DNA from: Paulinella micropora
Lineage: Eukaryota; Cercozoa; Imbricatea; Euglyphida
Assembly (NCBI GenBank): GCA_009731375.1
Contig: BJOX01000021.1
Location: forward strand, 671,407 to 735,406
Reading direction: 5' to 3'
DNA length: 64,000 nucleotides
Shown: piece by piece, positions 47,591 to 56,677 of the stretch
Numbering within the stretch: the stretch's first letter is position 1
How the letters are laid out: each line of letters opens with the position of its first letter
Program-made: the position numbers and the translations under genes
The notes under the pieces: generated by a model
Told to the model about the DNA's origin: nothing
Database searches by the model: none
What the model saw: only the letters and a program-made list of their open reading frames with translations

Positions 47591-49978
47591 TCAAGGCGCA
47601 CACTGTGCCGGCCGGTCCCAGTCCACTGCGACCTCGGCCAGGTACGCTCTAGTAATGGTGTTACAACCGCTTTGCCCCGATGCTAGGCGATAGTACATGC
47701 TAGGAATGATGAGCCTGTACTGCCGAAACGCGGCCGCGGCGCTCGGCGCAGGCAGAGACAGCGCCCGGGATTCACCGGGCGAGCCGGACCAAGTCAAGTT
47801 GGAGACATTGGCAAGCACCGTCCAGCTCAGGCCGGCGTCGTTAGAGCCCAGCACTACGAGCGCAGCGGGAGCGCGCGTTTGGGCTGAAGAGCCCGTCACT
47901 ACTAGCGATCGAAGGCTTAGCGTCCTGAGCACGGCGCGCGGGCTGGCTGCCAGCGACAGGTACTCCCCCAGCACGCCCACTGGCAGGCCCGTCACGTTGC
48001 TCGTCAGGGCCGCCGCCGCGGGGTTTGCGTTGCACGTGCAGTTGGCGCAGACGCTGGGATCGGGGCCGTAGCGGTTGTCAGCGCTGGTCCACGTGTTGTC
48101 TGACAGGCCATCGAAGGCGGCCGCCGCGGTGGTCCAGGGAGAGATTGTCAAGGCTGAGGATGAATTTCCGAGCGTCCAGCCCCCGATCCCGGTGTAGTTG
48201 AGGGCCACGTAGTTCTGCAGGCCCGGCGGGCAGTCGCAGCGGAAGGAGCCAGGCGTGTTGACGCAGACCTGGTCCGAGGCGCGGCAGTTGTGTGTGCCCT
48301 GGGCGCACTCGTCCACGTCTAAACAGTGAGACTGGTTGAATTGCAGCTCGAGCTGAAGCTCCGCCACAGAGGCAAAGGACGGGCAGCCGGCGCCCGCCGG
48401 GTTGGAGTAGTTTGTGTAGGTCGCCCCCACGACAAATCGGTAGAGGCGAGGAGCAGAACCGGCAGACGAGGCTGCGGGGGGAGTGGGCGTGAGCGTGCGG
48501 CACTGGCCGGGCTGCCACGCCCAGCCGCTGGTCTCCCACCAGCTCGCCCAGCTCTCGCCATTGTCGATCGAGGCCAGAATGGCAAAGGTCTCAGGTGCCT
48601 GGTAGTAGGGCGTCTCCGGTGACGGGTAGCCCGCGCACAGCACCGCGCCGCGCAGCACGGCCCCGGAGGCCGGAAGTGATTCAAGGCGCAGGTACTCGCC
48701 GCGCAGGTCCACCACGGTTGAGCCATCAGCGCGCAGGACGCGCGGGGTGAGCGCGGCTTGCGACGTGGCAGTGCACACGCAAACGCCGGCGCAGGCCGCG
48801 CCCGCGTAGCGCCCGTCCTGGTCGGCGCTCTTCCACGAGGTGGACACGTTCAGGTCTGCCGCCGCACGCCAAGACGAGGGCAGGGCCAAGGAGGTGGAAG
48901 AGGCCGAGAGCGCCCAGCCCCTGGCGGGCGCGCCCTCTGCCCCGGGCCCGCCGCCGTACACCAGCGTATAGACGCCAGGGAGCTGAGACACGTGCCCCGC
49001 CGCGCAGTCGCAGCGGAAGGAGCCGGCCGTGTTGACGCACATCTCCGGGGGGGAGGCGCAATTGTGCTTGTTCTGGGCGCACTCGTCCACGTCCGGACAG
49101 TACGCAAGCTGCTCCAGCACCAACCGCAACTCGTTCACGTACGCATAGCTGTAAGCCGCGCCGCCGTTCTCCGTGACCACAAAACGATACGTGCTAAAGG
49201 GGATGGCGGTTGCGTTGGGGAGCTCGAGCGTCTCAAAGCCGCTGCTGCCCACCCGGGCCCAACCACTGGGCCCACTGACGTTGGTCCAGCCCCCCGCGCC
49301 CGTCCTGTCCTGGGCCCCCACGATCATGATGCGACCGGGCAAGCCGTACTGGACGTTCACGCTCAGGGAGCGGAGCACAGCGCTGGGGGCGCCCAGGTTG
49401 TCGAGCTGCAAGTAGTCGCCATAAAGGCCTGCGCCCGTCTGGGGTGCCGAGGTAGTTAGTGGCAGGCCGCCGCTGTAGCGGTTCTGGCTGCTCATCCAGG
49501 TGCTACCCGAGTGCACCTGCCGGCACACCGCGCAGAACTGTACGCATGCCTCCTCCAGCAACTCTAGCGCCCTTGCTCTGTCGCTGGACAGCAGCGCCTT
49601 TTTGCAATTAACAAGCTTGGCAGTGAGTACGGCAAGCTCACCCAACTGTTCCTGGTTCAACGGGAAGATATCTTCCAGGAGGATAACCAGCAGACGATTC
49701 AAAAGGTTCGTAGAATTCCGCGTTTCCGTCTCGCTGCGGATGAGAGCTTGGAATGAGCTCAGCACCACGCGCAAGTACTGCTCAGCAGACAAGCGCGCAC
49801 TCTTCTGCAGCAAGGAGCGCAGCTCTCCCACAGAAAAGACTTGGTTATCAATTTCGACCTTGGCACGGTAGCCCCCTTGCAGGACCTTGATCCTGGGCGC
49901 CTCTCCGGCTAGAGTCCTGCCCAGCTTTCGGTGCCTTGAGCTTCCGTCGGGTGGCAGCAGGGTTAAGGCGCGTTTCAT
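47591..49978 (-). CDS. EGF/discoidin-like protein with unrelated N-terminal domain
   Basis: 795 residues from ATG 49978 ([10 protein letters not shown]), chosen because upstream codons read through simple sequence without an ATG. Residues 1-165 are helical, with no signal peptide, ending in CVQFCAVC. From about 170 three discoidin-like modules follow ([37 protein letters not shown]), separated by two calcium-binding EGF domains near 296 and 556 ([24 protein letters not shown]). It ends in Cys-Ala-Pro, like its neighbour, so the two genes share an ancestor for their C-terminal modules. An extracellular EGF protein without signal peptide is odd: a missed 5' exon, a fusion or a different export route could explain it. 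Confidence 0.75.
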   Translation of the reverse strand: MKRALTLLPPDGSSRHRKLGRTLAGEAPRIKVLQGGYRAKVEIDNQVFSVGELRSLLQKSARLSAEQYLRVVLSSFQALIRSETETRNSTNLLNRLLVILLEDIFPLNQEQLGELAVLTAKLVNCKKALLSSDRARALELLEEACVQFCAVCRQVHSGSTWMSSQNRYSGGLPLTTSAPQTGAGLYGDYLQLDNLGAPSAVLRSLSVNVQYGLPGRIMIVGAQDRTGAGGWTNVSGPSGWARVGSSGFETLELPNATAIPFSTYRFVVTENGGAAYSYAYVNELRLVLEQLAYCPDVDECAQNKHNCASPPEMCVNTAGSFRCDCAAGHVSQLPGVYTLVYGGGPGAEGAPARGWALSASSTSLALPSSWRAAADLNVSTSWKSADQDGRYAGAACAGVCVCTATSQAALTPRVLRADGSTVVDLRGEYLRLESLPASGAVLRGAVLCAGYPSPETPYYQAPETFAILASIDNGESWASWWETSGWAWQPGQCRTLTPTPPAASSAGSAPRLYRFVVGATYTNYSNPAGAGCPSFASVAELQLELQFNQSHCLDVDECAQGTHNCRASDQVCVNTPGSFRCDCPPGLQNYVALNYTGIGGWTLGNSSSALTISPWTTAAAAFDGLSDNTWTSADNRYGPDPSVCANCTCNANPAAAALTSNVTGLPVGVLGEYLSLAASPRAVLRTLSLRSLVVTGSSAQTRAPAALVVLGSNDAGLSWTVLANVSNLTWSGSPGESRALSLPAPSAAAAFRQYRLIIPSMYYRLASGQSGCNTITRAYLAEVAVDWDRPAQCAP

Positions 49979-50226
49979 TTCTTGCAATTTTTTTTTTCTT
50001 CTTTTTGTCGTTTGTTTGTGCTTTTTATTCCTGTAATTTCTCGATATCCTAAAAACCACGGGAGAGGGAGGGGGGGGGCGCCCCCCCCCCTCCCTTCTTT
50101 TTGTTTTGTAATTTAGCATGAGAGAGAGAGAAAAGGGGGGGGGGCGCCCCGCTCCCCTTTTGTTTAGAAAAAGCCTGCGTTCACATTCTGACAAGGCACC
50201 AAAAGACACACAAGCCGGAGGTCCGT

Positions 50227-50466
50227 ATGTCTGCTCAGGAACAGGTCTCTTCTCTTCAGTGTCCACGCTCAGGCGAAGAAGAAGAGCTGCTTTCGGCACT
50301 CTCTGGACTCTTGTCGCCAAGCCGGCAGCCTTCGCTGCCAATTTGCCTTCAGGAGGGTTGTTGTGCGCAGGCCCTGGACAACAACCTCTATTGCTTCACC
50401 CATGAGCCTGGTTGGCTAGACAAGACACAGTATCTTAGCGCGGAGTCCTGCTACACCTGGCAATAA
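50227..50466 (+). CDS. Small Cys-rich protein
   Basis: 79 residues from ATG 50227. The second half has C-x(4)-C-C...YC-x(2)-H ([21 protein letters not shown]), resembling small CxxxC...C..H zinc-binding knuckles. The first half is Ser/Glu-rich. It lies divergent to the EGF gene and overlaps the 3' end of the next minus-strand gene by 16 bases. Short, so the call is tentative. Confidence 0.4.
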   Translation: MSAQEQVSSLQCPRSGEEEELLSALSGLLSPSRQPSLPICLQEGCCAQALDNNLYCFTHEPGWLDKTQYLSAESCYTWQ

Positions 50467-51045
50467 ATACGTGATGGCACACCTAGCAAAAGCAAGCCGG
50501 CAATGAGCAAAACTACTGCTACGAACAAAAACAACACGAGGCAACAATCCTCTCGCTTCCGCGAGCAATTTGTGTGGTCTCCAGGCGTTTGCGCGTCTCT
50601 GCCGGGCTCCGTGTCTTCCGACAATCGCGTGTAATCAGGCTTGCATATGCGGTCTCCGTACATGACATAAATATAAAGCAAAACCAAGCATACCACCCCC
50701 ACTAGCATCAAAATCGGGCCTGTCCAATACAAGGAGTTTCTCTTGGCAATGTAACCAGAGATTTGGTAGTCGAGATTGCAAGGGACGGTGTCCTTGCACT
50801 TAGCTACAAATTCAAAGGTCATGGCGCAAGCTGAGTCACTGGTGATTGACATGTACTGGGAGTCCAGGTTGTGTGCCATGTCCCATTCGACAGGCCGATT
50901 GGCCAGGCTCTTGTTTTTAGTACAGCCGCTTCGAAGCAGCAAGGTTACATTGGTGGCGGCAACATACAATCTTGCTGTAACAAGTGGCATTGCCTTGAAC
51001 ACAGAATCTGTCGTGACATTACCGAGCGCAAGCTGGGAGGGGAGG
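50451..51045 (-). CDS. Membrane protein with two C-terminal helices, N-terminus lost in a G-run
   Basis: The frame ending at TAA 50451 is convincing from about 51045. An extracellular-type region with N-glycosylation sites (GNVTT, TNVTLL, NKS) and Cys pairs comes first. Then a membrane helix (GPILMLVGVVCLVLLYIYVMY), a short charged loop and a second helix (LVLFLFVAVVLLIAGLLLLG). Upstream the frame crosses the G-runs at 51050-51107, where its poly-Pro translation is not trustworthy. The real start may be beyond or inside this run. Confidence 0.6.
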
Positions 51046-51047
51046 GA

Positions 51048-51078
<31 letters not shown>

Positions 51079-51163
51079 AGGGGGGGGGGGGGGGGGAGCG
51101 GGGAGTAGCAGAAAAAGAAAAAGAATAAAAAAAAAGTTGGTTTAAAAAAATTAAAAATTCTTG
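51046..51163. other. G-run and A/T-rich 3' flank of the cyclin gene
   Basis: Two long G-runs and AGAATAAAAAAAAAG. It separates the membrane protein from the cyclin, both on the minus strand. Confidence 0.6.
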
Positions 51164-52096
51164 TCATCGGAGTTGGGTCGCGTTCTGCATCTGCCAGTCC
51201 CGGAGCCACCTCCTGAGTGGCTTGTAACATTCCTGCGGCTTTCTGAGCGACACGGCCATCTTAGCCACTACGCCCCACAGCCGCTCGCCTGCAGGGGTCT
51301 GACCTTCAGGGCCCGGGCCGAAATCGTAGGCAAAGCGGAAAGCAGTGTTGGCTAGTCGGGAGGCTCTAGAACGTGCAAACTCATCTGTAAAGGTTAGCGC
51401 TAAAAGCAGGCTCAAGGCGTGGACAGCCCGGTGGTCGTCGCCGCCGTCGTCGTCGTTCGCTATCAGCTCCAAAAGAAGTTCAGCCGCGTTGGGTGTGCGC
51501 AGATTCCAGTCCGTGGCCAGCAAAATGTTCCTCTCGTGCCTGCAGAGTTGCAGGGAAGTGTAGGAACAGCCAGCGCAATCAGCTAAAAACTGGGAATTGA
51601 GGGGCTCGACTTCAATAAACTTGCTGGCTAGCCAAAGGCAAGCCGCGCCCTCGACCTGCAGCAAATTTCTGTGTATGCATCCTCGTTGGGTGTGGTATTG
51701 CGCCAGCAGTTCAGCACAGAGCACCAACGTGGCCGGCTGCAATGCCTGCTCGCGCGCAATCTCACACAGCCATTCAAACAGCTCCGGATAAGTGGCTCCT
51801 ATGTCGGTCTGTACTTTGTTAGCGCTTTGCTCGGATTTCCACCCCTGGTGTGCCTGTTCCTGTGCCGCCCAGCTCCAGTCCGATTGATGCAGCTCCTGAG
51901 CGGCGCCGGCCGAGTCCATAGTATTACCACTGATTAAGAGCGGGGGCTCCAAAAACAACTCCACTGGACGGGCCCTACGCTTGTTGGGCGTGCCGTCCGC
52001 CTCCGTTATTACTACACGCCTCTGCTTCTCCGAGCGCTTGCGGGGGGTGACACAGATCTGTTTAGCTATACTCTTCTCTTTGGCCACGACGAGCAT
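51164..52096 (-). CDS. Cyclin-like protein
   Basis: 310 residues from ATG 52096 (MLVVAKEKS). A cyclin box spans about 95-220: YPELFEWLCEIAREQALQ, LCAELLAQYHTQR, VEGAACLWLASKFIEVEP, and LCRHERNILLATDWNL, matching the first cyclin fold with its Lys in LASKFIE and Glu in HERNIL, which contact the kinase. The C-terminal 85 residues may form a shortened second fold. The N-terminal 40 residues are basic. Cyclins activate cyclin-dependent kinases; a virus-type genome could use one to drive the host cell cycle. A (GA)n tract lies 29 bases upstream of the start. Confidence 0.82.
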   Translation of the reverse strand: MLVVAKEKSIAKQICVTPRKRSEKQRRVVITEADGTPNKRRARPVELFLEPPLLISGNTMDSAGAAQELHQSDWSWAAQEQAHQGWKSEQSANKVQTDIGATYPELFEWLCEIAREQALQPATLVLCAELLAQYHTQRGCIHRNLLQVEGAACLWLASKFIEVEPLNSQFLADCAGCSYTSLQLCRHERNILLATDWNLRTPNAAELLLELIANDDDGGDDHRAVHALSLLLALTFTDEFARSRASRLANTAFRFAYDFGPGPEGQTPAGERLWGVVAKMAVSLRKPQECYKPLRRWLRDWQMQNATQLR

Positions 52097-52120
52097 CTTC
52101 GGGGAAAGGGGCAAGAGGAA

Positions 52121-52158
<38 letters not shown>

Positions 52159-52433
52159 GCCCGTTTGTCCCCCCCCCCCCCNNNNNNNNNNNNNNNNNNN
52201 NNNNNNNNNNNNNNNNNNNNNNNNNNNNNNNNNNNNNNNNNNNNNNNNNNNNNNNNNNNNNNNNNNNNNNNNNNNNNNNNNNNNNNNNNNNNNNNNNNNN
52301 NNNNNNNNNNNNNNNNNNNCCCCCCCCCCCCGAAAAGAAAAAAAGGGGGGGGGGGCGCCCCTCCCCCTCTCGTCCCTTTCCCTTCCCCACTCCGCCCTCT
52401 TTGCAAGCCTTGTGAGGGAAGGGGAAAAGGAGA
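52097..52433. promoter_or_regulatory. Divergent promoter region with (CT)n tract and gap
   Basis: (CT)n at 52125-52155, which is (GA)n for the cyclin, a C-run, N at 52182-52319, a C-run, an A-run and a G-run. It is shared with the F-box-like gene on the plus strand. Confidence 0.55.
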
Positions 52434-54809
52434 ATGTCCAAGGGCAAGGGCGCGGGCGGCGTGGGGGGCACGCGCAGGCCCCAGTGTTTGGAGCACGAAG
52501 CGGCGAGAGGCCTCCACGAATGGGAGGAGGTCTTTTTTTCGCATGGCGCAGGCTTACTGACGGCAGCCGACCTAGTGCGACTCTTGCAAAGCTGCAAGGC
52601 CTGGTCGCAACTGCTGTCAGTGTACGTAAGGCCACAACGATGGTTGTGCCGCGCGCTGGGCGACGAGTCTTTGACGGAGGACTTGGAAGAAGAGGAAGTG
52701 GCAGCGGCGGAGGGCGCCAGCTGTTTTCCGCAGCTGAGCACCTCGCTCCAGCTGATTTACACGCAGGACTTCTTACAGCTGCGCACACCTATACCACCGC
52801 GCAGGTTGCGGCTGCTGCGGCTGGCCCTTCCGTGGTTCCTACACGTGACTGCTCTGCGCGTAGAGTGCGATGTGCAGGCGGCGAAGGCGCTCCTTTGCGC
52901 CTGGCGCGAGCACGCCCCCCTGCGGTTGAGGCTACGCTCGTTGGCGTTGAAGCTTTACGACGAAGAGCCCGATGAGGAGAGGCCGTTTTTATACGAGGAG
53001 CAGATCGAACCGGCGCTGCGCGAGCTACTACGGGGTGTACAAGATCTGCGCTTAGAATTTGTGCAATTTGGCGCGCGCGGCGTGGGCGGCCTGTGGCCGG
53101 CCCCGGGCCCCGTCCCCCCCCTGTCACGGTTGACTCTAAAGCACTGCACCGGTCCTCAGCTGTGGGGGGAGGCGTTCGAACGTTTGGCCCCGACGCTGGA
53201 GGTTGTGGAGGTGTACCAAGAAGGCAACGTCGCAGCCGCTGGGGACGGCCTGGTACTGCCCGTAGGGGCGCTACGGAGCGTGTGCTGGCCCCGGCTCCGT
53301 TACGTCGTGGCAGGAGATCCCCTGCCCCCGAGAGATTTGGTGGCTCTAGTGCGCGGACTCGGCGCGGAGTTCGGCACGGGGTTACAATGGGAGTCGGCGT
53401 GCACGCCCGTGCTGAGATCTTACGAGCTGGGTGTGGCCACCTTGGGCAGCGGCGCCCCGCACGAGCCCGGCCAGGAACGCTTAGGGCGATGGGAAGCCGG
53501 GCTGCTCGCGGGCCTGCACCGGGCGCTATGCCCCCTAGGGGGCGTCGCACCCGGCTTTTTGAAACTGCGCTTGTACAATGTAGATTTGTGGAGCGAGCCT
53601 GGGGCATCCGACCTGGCAGCCCTCTGGCTGTTGAGGCCCTTGCAGCTTACGCTGGTTGACCGTGGGCCGCTCACGCACGCGCCACACCGGCACCCGGCGG
53701 GGCGTGTGCTCGCACAACAGCTTGGGCGCCGTCCGGCCGACAACCCCGTACCAAGGTTAGGGCTCAAGCTGGCTCTACGCATGCCAGCTCTAGAGAGCAA
53801 ACACTTACGAGCCTGGGCCGGCTCCTACCAACGCCTGCTCGCGGCGGCACTACCGCAGCGTGGCGTGCCGTGGGGGCCAGAGTTGTCCTTCGAGTCTTTT
53901 ACGCTTGCGGGCTACCTGCCCTGGCAATCCGCCCAGGACCTGCCTTGCCTGATACAAGTGCAGCGCGAGGCCTGGCGCTTCCTGTGCGCACTGGGCGTAC
54001 CGCTCAACTGCCGCAGCTTTTGGCTGCTGGACAAGTGCCGCCCCAGCTCGGCGGCACCGCGGGGGGGCAGTGCCGAGCAGCCCCTGCTGCCGCGCCACGG
54101 CCTGCGCGGGGGGTTCTCGCTGGTCCGGGAGTTTCTGTCGCCAGCGGGAGAGGCTGCCTACGGTATCAAGGATTTTCGTCTATTTCTTGCTCCAAGTGAA
54201 GCAGAGGCTCTGCGGCGGACCTTAAGGCGCTCTGCCAGCAGCTGGGAGCTCCCACCCAACTGGCTCGCGCCCAAAGACTGGGCTTTCTTGGTCTGCTCGG
54301 GCACACTGGGGAGTGCAGCGCCCTGCAGCGGGGACCACCCCCTGGCGCTGCTGCTTACGAGTCCTGGGCACGCTCTGCACGGATACCCCCCGGGTTACGA
54401 GCCAATCTGCTACGAGTGGCCCTACAAGCTGCCCTGGTTTGCAGACAACGAGGCGCGCCGCCTGCTGCTGGGATACGTTGTACTGCTCATACAAAAGACC
54501 GAGGAGGCAGCGTCTGCCGAGCTCTCGTCGTCGAGCCCCCACAGCGGTCGGATCGAGCTCGAGCTCGAGCTGAGAAAGACTGTGGAGGCCCTGAGCCGCG
54601 CAGAGGAATTCCGGAGCTCTGCGCCTGCCTTTCTGTCTGGCTATGTGTTGGAGCGGGGACAACACAGACATCAAATTCGCGCGCTGGCCCTGGAGCTGGC
54701 CCGTCGCGTAGAAACCGCCTTGTCACTGCCGCACAGCGCCGCTTTCTGGGCGGACATCAACGCGACTGTGCTGGCGCCGTTACGCGCCCTGATAACGACA
54801 GCAGGATGA
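52434..54809 (+). CDS. F-box-like/LRR-like protein
   Basis: 791 residues from ATG 52434. An F-box-like stretch, GLLTAADLVRLLQSCKAWSQ, occupies about residues 40-59. Irregular leucine-rich segments follow over 125-450 (LRLLRLALPWFLHVTALRVE, LRSLALKLYDE, VQDLRLEFVQF, LSRLTLKHCTG). The C-terminal 340 residues are helical with Ser/Glu-rich loops. This could be another SCF adaptor. Signature strength is weak beyond the F-box-like part. GC-rich and without any break over 2.4 kb. Confidence 0.6.
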   Translation: MSKGKGAGGVGGTRRPQCLEHEAARGLHEWEEVFFSHGAGLLTAADLVRLLQSCKAWSQLLSVYVRPQRWLCRALGDESLTEDLEEEEVAAAEGASCFPQLSTSLQLIYTQDFLQLRTPIPPRRLRLLRLALPWFLHVTALRVECDVQAAKALLCAWREHAPLRLRLRSLALKLYDEEPDEERPFLYEEQIEPALRELLRGVQDLRLEFVQFGARGVGGLWPAPGPVPPLSRLTLKHCTGPQLWGEAFERLAPTLEVVEVYQEGNVAAAGDGLVLPVGALRSVCWPRLRYVVAGDPLPPRDLVALVRGLGAEFGTGLQWESACTPVLRSYELGVATLGSGAPHEPGQERLGRWEAGLLAGLHRALCPLGGVAPGFLKLRLYNVDLWSEPGASDLAALWLLRPLQLTLVDRGPLTHAPHRHPAGRVLAQQLGRRPADNPVPRLGLKLALRMPALESKHLRAWAGSYQRLLAAALPQRGVPWGPELSFESFTLAGYLPWQSAQDLPCLIQVQREAWRFLCALGVPLNCRSFWLLDKCRPSSAAPRGGSAEQPLLPRHGLRGGFSLVREFLSPAGEAAYGIKDFRLFLAPSEAEALRRTLRRSASSWELPPNWLAPKDWAFLVCSGTLGSAAPCSGDHPLALLLTSPGHALHGYPPGYEPICYEWPYKLPWFADNEARRLLLGYVVLLIQKTEEAASAELSSSSPHSGRIELELELRKTVEALSRAEEFRSSAPAFLSGYVLERGQHRHQIRALALELARRVETALSLPHSAAFWADINATVLAPLRALITTAG

Positions 54810-54889
54810 AACCGGTTTATATTTACATAGCAGAGTGTACTGATATATATAAATATTTAAATAGTTGGCGTGAACTTTATAAGGTTTAT

Positions 54890-55260
54890 CTAGTTGGTTT
54901 CCAGGAGCTTGCGCTTTTTCTCTACGTGCCTCCCCAGCGTGCTCACCACAGCCGGCTTTGCACCCATTACTTGCATCATTTGTAGCAGGCTTTGTGCACA
55001 AGCTGTAGAACCTTGCATGTACCCCTCGAGCATTCCGCCGTAGCGCGCCAAGCGTTTTTCCGTCTCGTGCACTTGTTCTCTGACGCTATCCTTTTCTTGG
55101 GCCTCACACTCTGCCAACCTTTTGCGTAATCTCTGCAATTCATTGCGAACGGCCTCGAGCTTTGTATGCATCTCAGCTGTAAAATCCGCGTTGGGGGGAG
55201 GCAAGGGGCACGCCTCCCGAAGCTCCGTCAGACTCTTTTGGATTCCCTGCTCCAGCTCCT
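54890..55260 (-). CDS. Coiled-coil protein, 5' exon probably in gap
   Basis: The frame is open from just after TAG at about 55261 to TGA-type end at 54890. The first ATG is at 55171 (MHTKLEAV), but the stretch before it (ELEQGIQKSLTELREACPL) continues the same heptad pattern. GCGCTATAG precedes it and could be a splice acceptor, with the first exon beyond the gap at 55320-55593. The protein is a coiled coil to about residue 80 (LEAVRNELQRLRKRLAECEAQ). Family unknown. Confidence 0.5.
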
Positions 55261-55660
55261 ATAGCGCAGGACAAGACGTACTACAAATTGAATCAAGTCA
55301 CGCTGCAGCCCCCCCCCCCNNNNNNNNNNNNNNNNNNNNNNNNNNNNNNNNNNNNNNNNNNNNNNNNNNNNNNNNNNNNNNNNNNNNNNNNNNNNNNNNN
55401 NNNNNNNNNNNNNNNNNNNNNNNNNNNNNNNNNNNNNNNNNNNNNNNNNNNNNNNNNNNNNNNNNNNNNNNNNNNNNNNNNNNNNNNNNNNNNNNNNNNN
55501 NNNNNNNNNNNNNNNNNNNNNNNNNNNNNNNNNNNNNNNNNNNNNNNNNNNNNNNNNNNNNNNNNNNNNNNNNNNNNNNNNNNNNNNNNNNNNCCCCCCC
55601 CCCCCCACATTTTTCCTCTCGTTGCTCTTGAGTATATTTTTCGCAGGCGACAACGACATC
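55261..55660. other. Mostly gap (55320-55593)
   Basis: C-runs on both sides of N. The right flank, TTTTTCCTCTCGTTGCTC, leads into the next gene. The 54810-54889 spacer on the other side of the coiled-coil gene is AT-rich (TATATATAAATATTTAAATA). Confidence 0.6.
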
Positions 55661-56596
55661 ATGCAAACTGGCGCTTGCAGGAGCTCATCGGGTTCGTTGG
55701 CCGACAGATCCCTTTGGCACAACACCCTCCGGCTGTTTGAAGAAATTCAGGGAGAGCAGCCAAGCCCAGAACAGTTGAAGACTATAAGGGCCATGAAAAG
55801 AAGACGAGTTCTTGGTGATTACTTACCCACTCTGCAAACATGGGTGCAGGGCAAACGCGCGGGGGCTGGTTTTAGCGAGGCGGTGATGGGCTGCGGGGAC
55901 GTGCTGGCCAGCGTCATACTGTACGCAGTGGGTACACGACCAGCTACGTCTGACACACATGCTACGCGGCTTTTTAATCGCGAGGCGACGAAACTGGCAG
56001 TAGTTTGCAAAGGGTTTCAGGGAGCCATGCGTCGGCGAGGTCTGCTCCTGCTACCCTCGGCAGAACACAAGCGGCGCCTGCGCCTGTATTACAGCCTGTT
56101 TAAGGGAGCGGTCTGGATAGGCAAGAGCGAAGTGGCCAAGCGCACCGCAGCCCTCGGGCTTTTTGCCTCCGGCGCCGACGTCCTGGCGCAGCTGCAGCCG
56201 TCGAGTAAAGATGTACGGCAAGGCTCGGGCGGGAACCATCTTGTCCGCACGGATTACGTTTGTGCGTACTTAGTGACCAACAAAACCGGGCCCGACGATG
56301 AAGAGCAATTAATTACTAAGTTCCAAGACCTGTGCAAGTACAAGGAGCATATCGCGGATCTTGCGTTGCAGCGTCCAGGGGGGGCGCAGCTGGCCAGAAT
56401 GCAGCTTCAGCGCGAGAGGGAGAGACAGCTGGAGCTGCGCGAACAAGAAAGACAGGCCGAGCTACGCAGGCTGCAAAGCTACAAGTCTGCGCTGCACTAT
56501 CTGGCTAGCGAGCTCAAACCGGGAGAAGAAGAAACTTACTTGTCTAGATACAAACGTTGCATGGAAGGTTTGGAACAACCGCCTTTATTTAAATAA
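55661..56596 (+). CDS. F-box-like protein with C-terminal coiled coil
   Basis: 311 residues from ATG 55661. Residues 77-135 resemble an F-box with an insert (DVLASVILYAVG, then REATKLAVVCKGFQGAM). Residues 240-285 form a Glu/Arg/Gln-rich coiled coil (LQRERERQLELREQERQAEL). AATAAAACC at 56642 is a likely poly(A) signal. It converges on adhesin-like gene 1, whose stop is only 80 bases away. Family otherwise unknown. Confidence 0.6.
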   Translation: MQTGACRSSSGSLADRSLWHNTLRLFEEIQGEQPSPEQLKTIRAMKRRRVLGDYLPTLQTWVQGKRAGAGFSEAVMGCGDVLASVILYAVGTRPATSDTHATRLFNREATKLAVVCKGFQGAMRRRGLLLLPSAEHKRRLRLYYSLFKGAVWIGKSEVAKRTAALGLFASGADVLAQLQPSSKDVRQGSGGNHLVRTDYVCAYLVTNKTGPDDEEQLITKFQDLCKYKEHIADLALQRPGGAQLARMQLQRERERQLELREQERQAELRRLQSYKSALHYLASELKPGEEETYLSRYKRCMEGLEQPPLFK

Positions 56597-56677
56597 CAAT
56601 AATAATCAGCAGTTCCAGCGGGAGGAGAGTTTTACTTTCTTAATAAAACCTATTTCCAGGCATACACAGGGTTTGAA

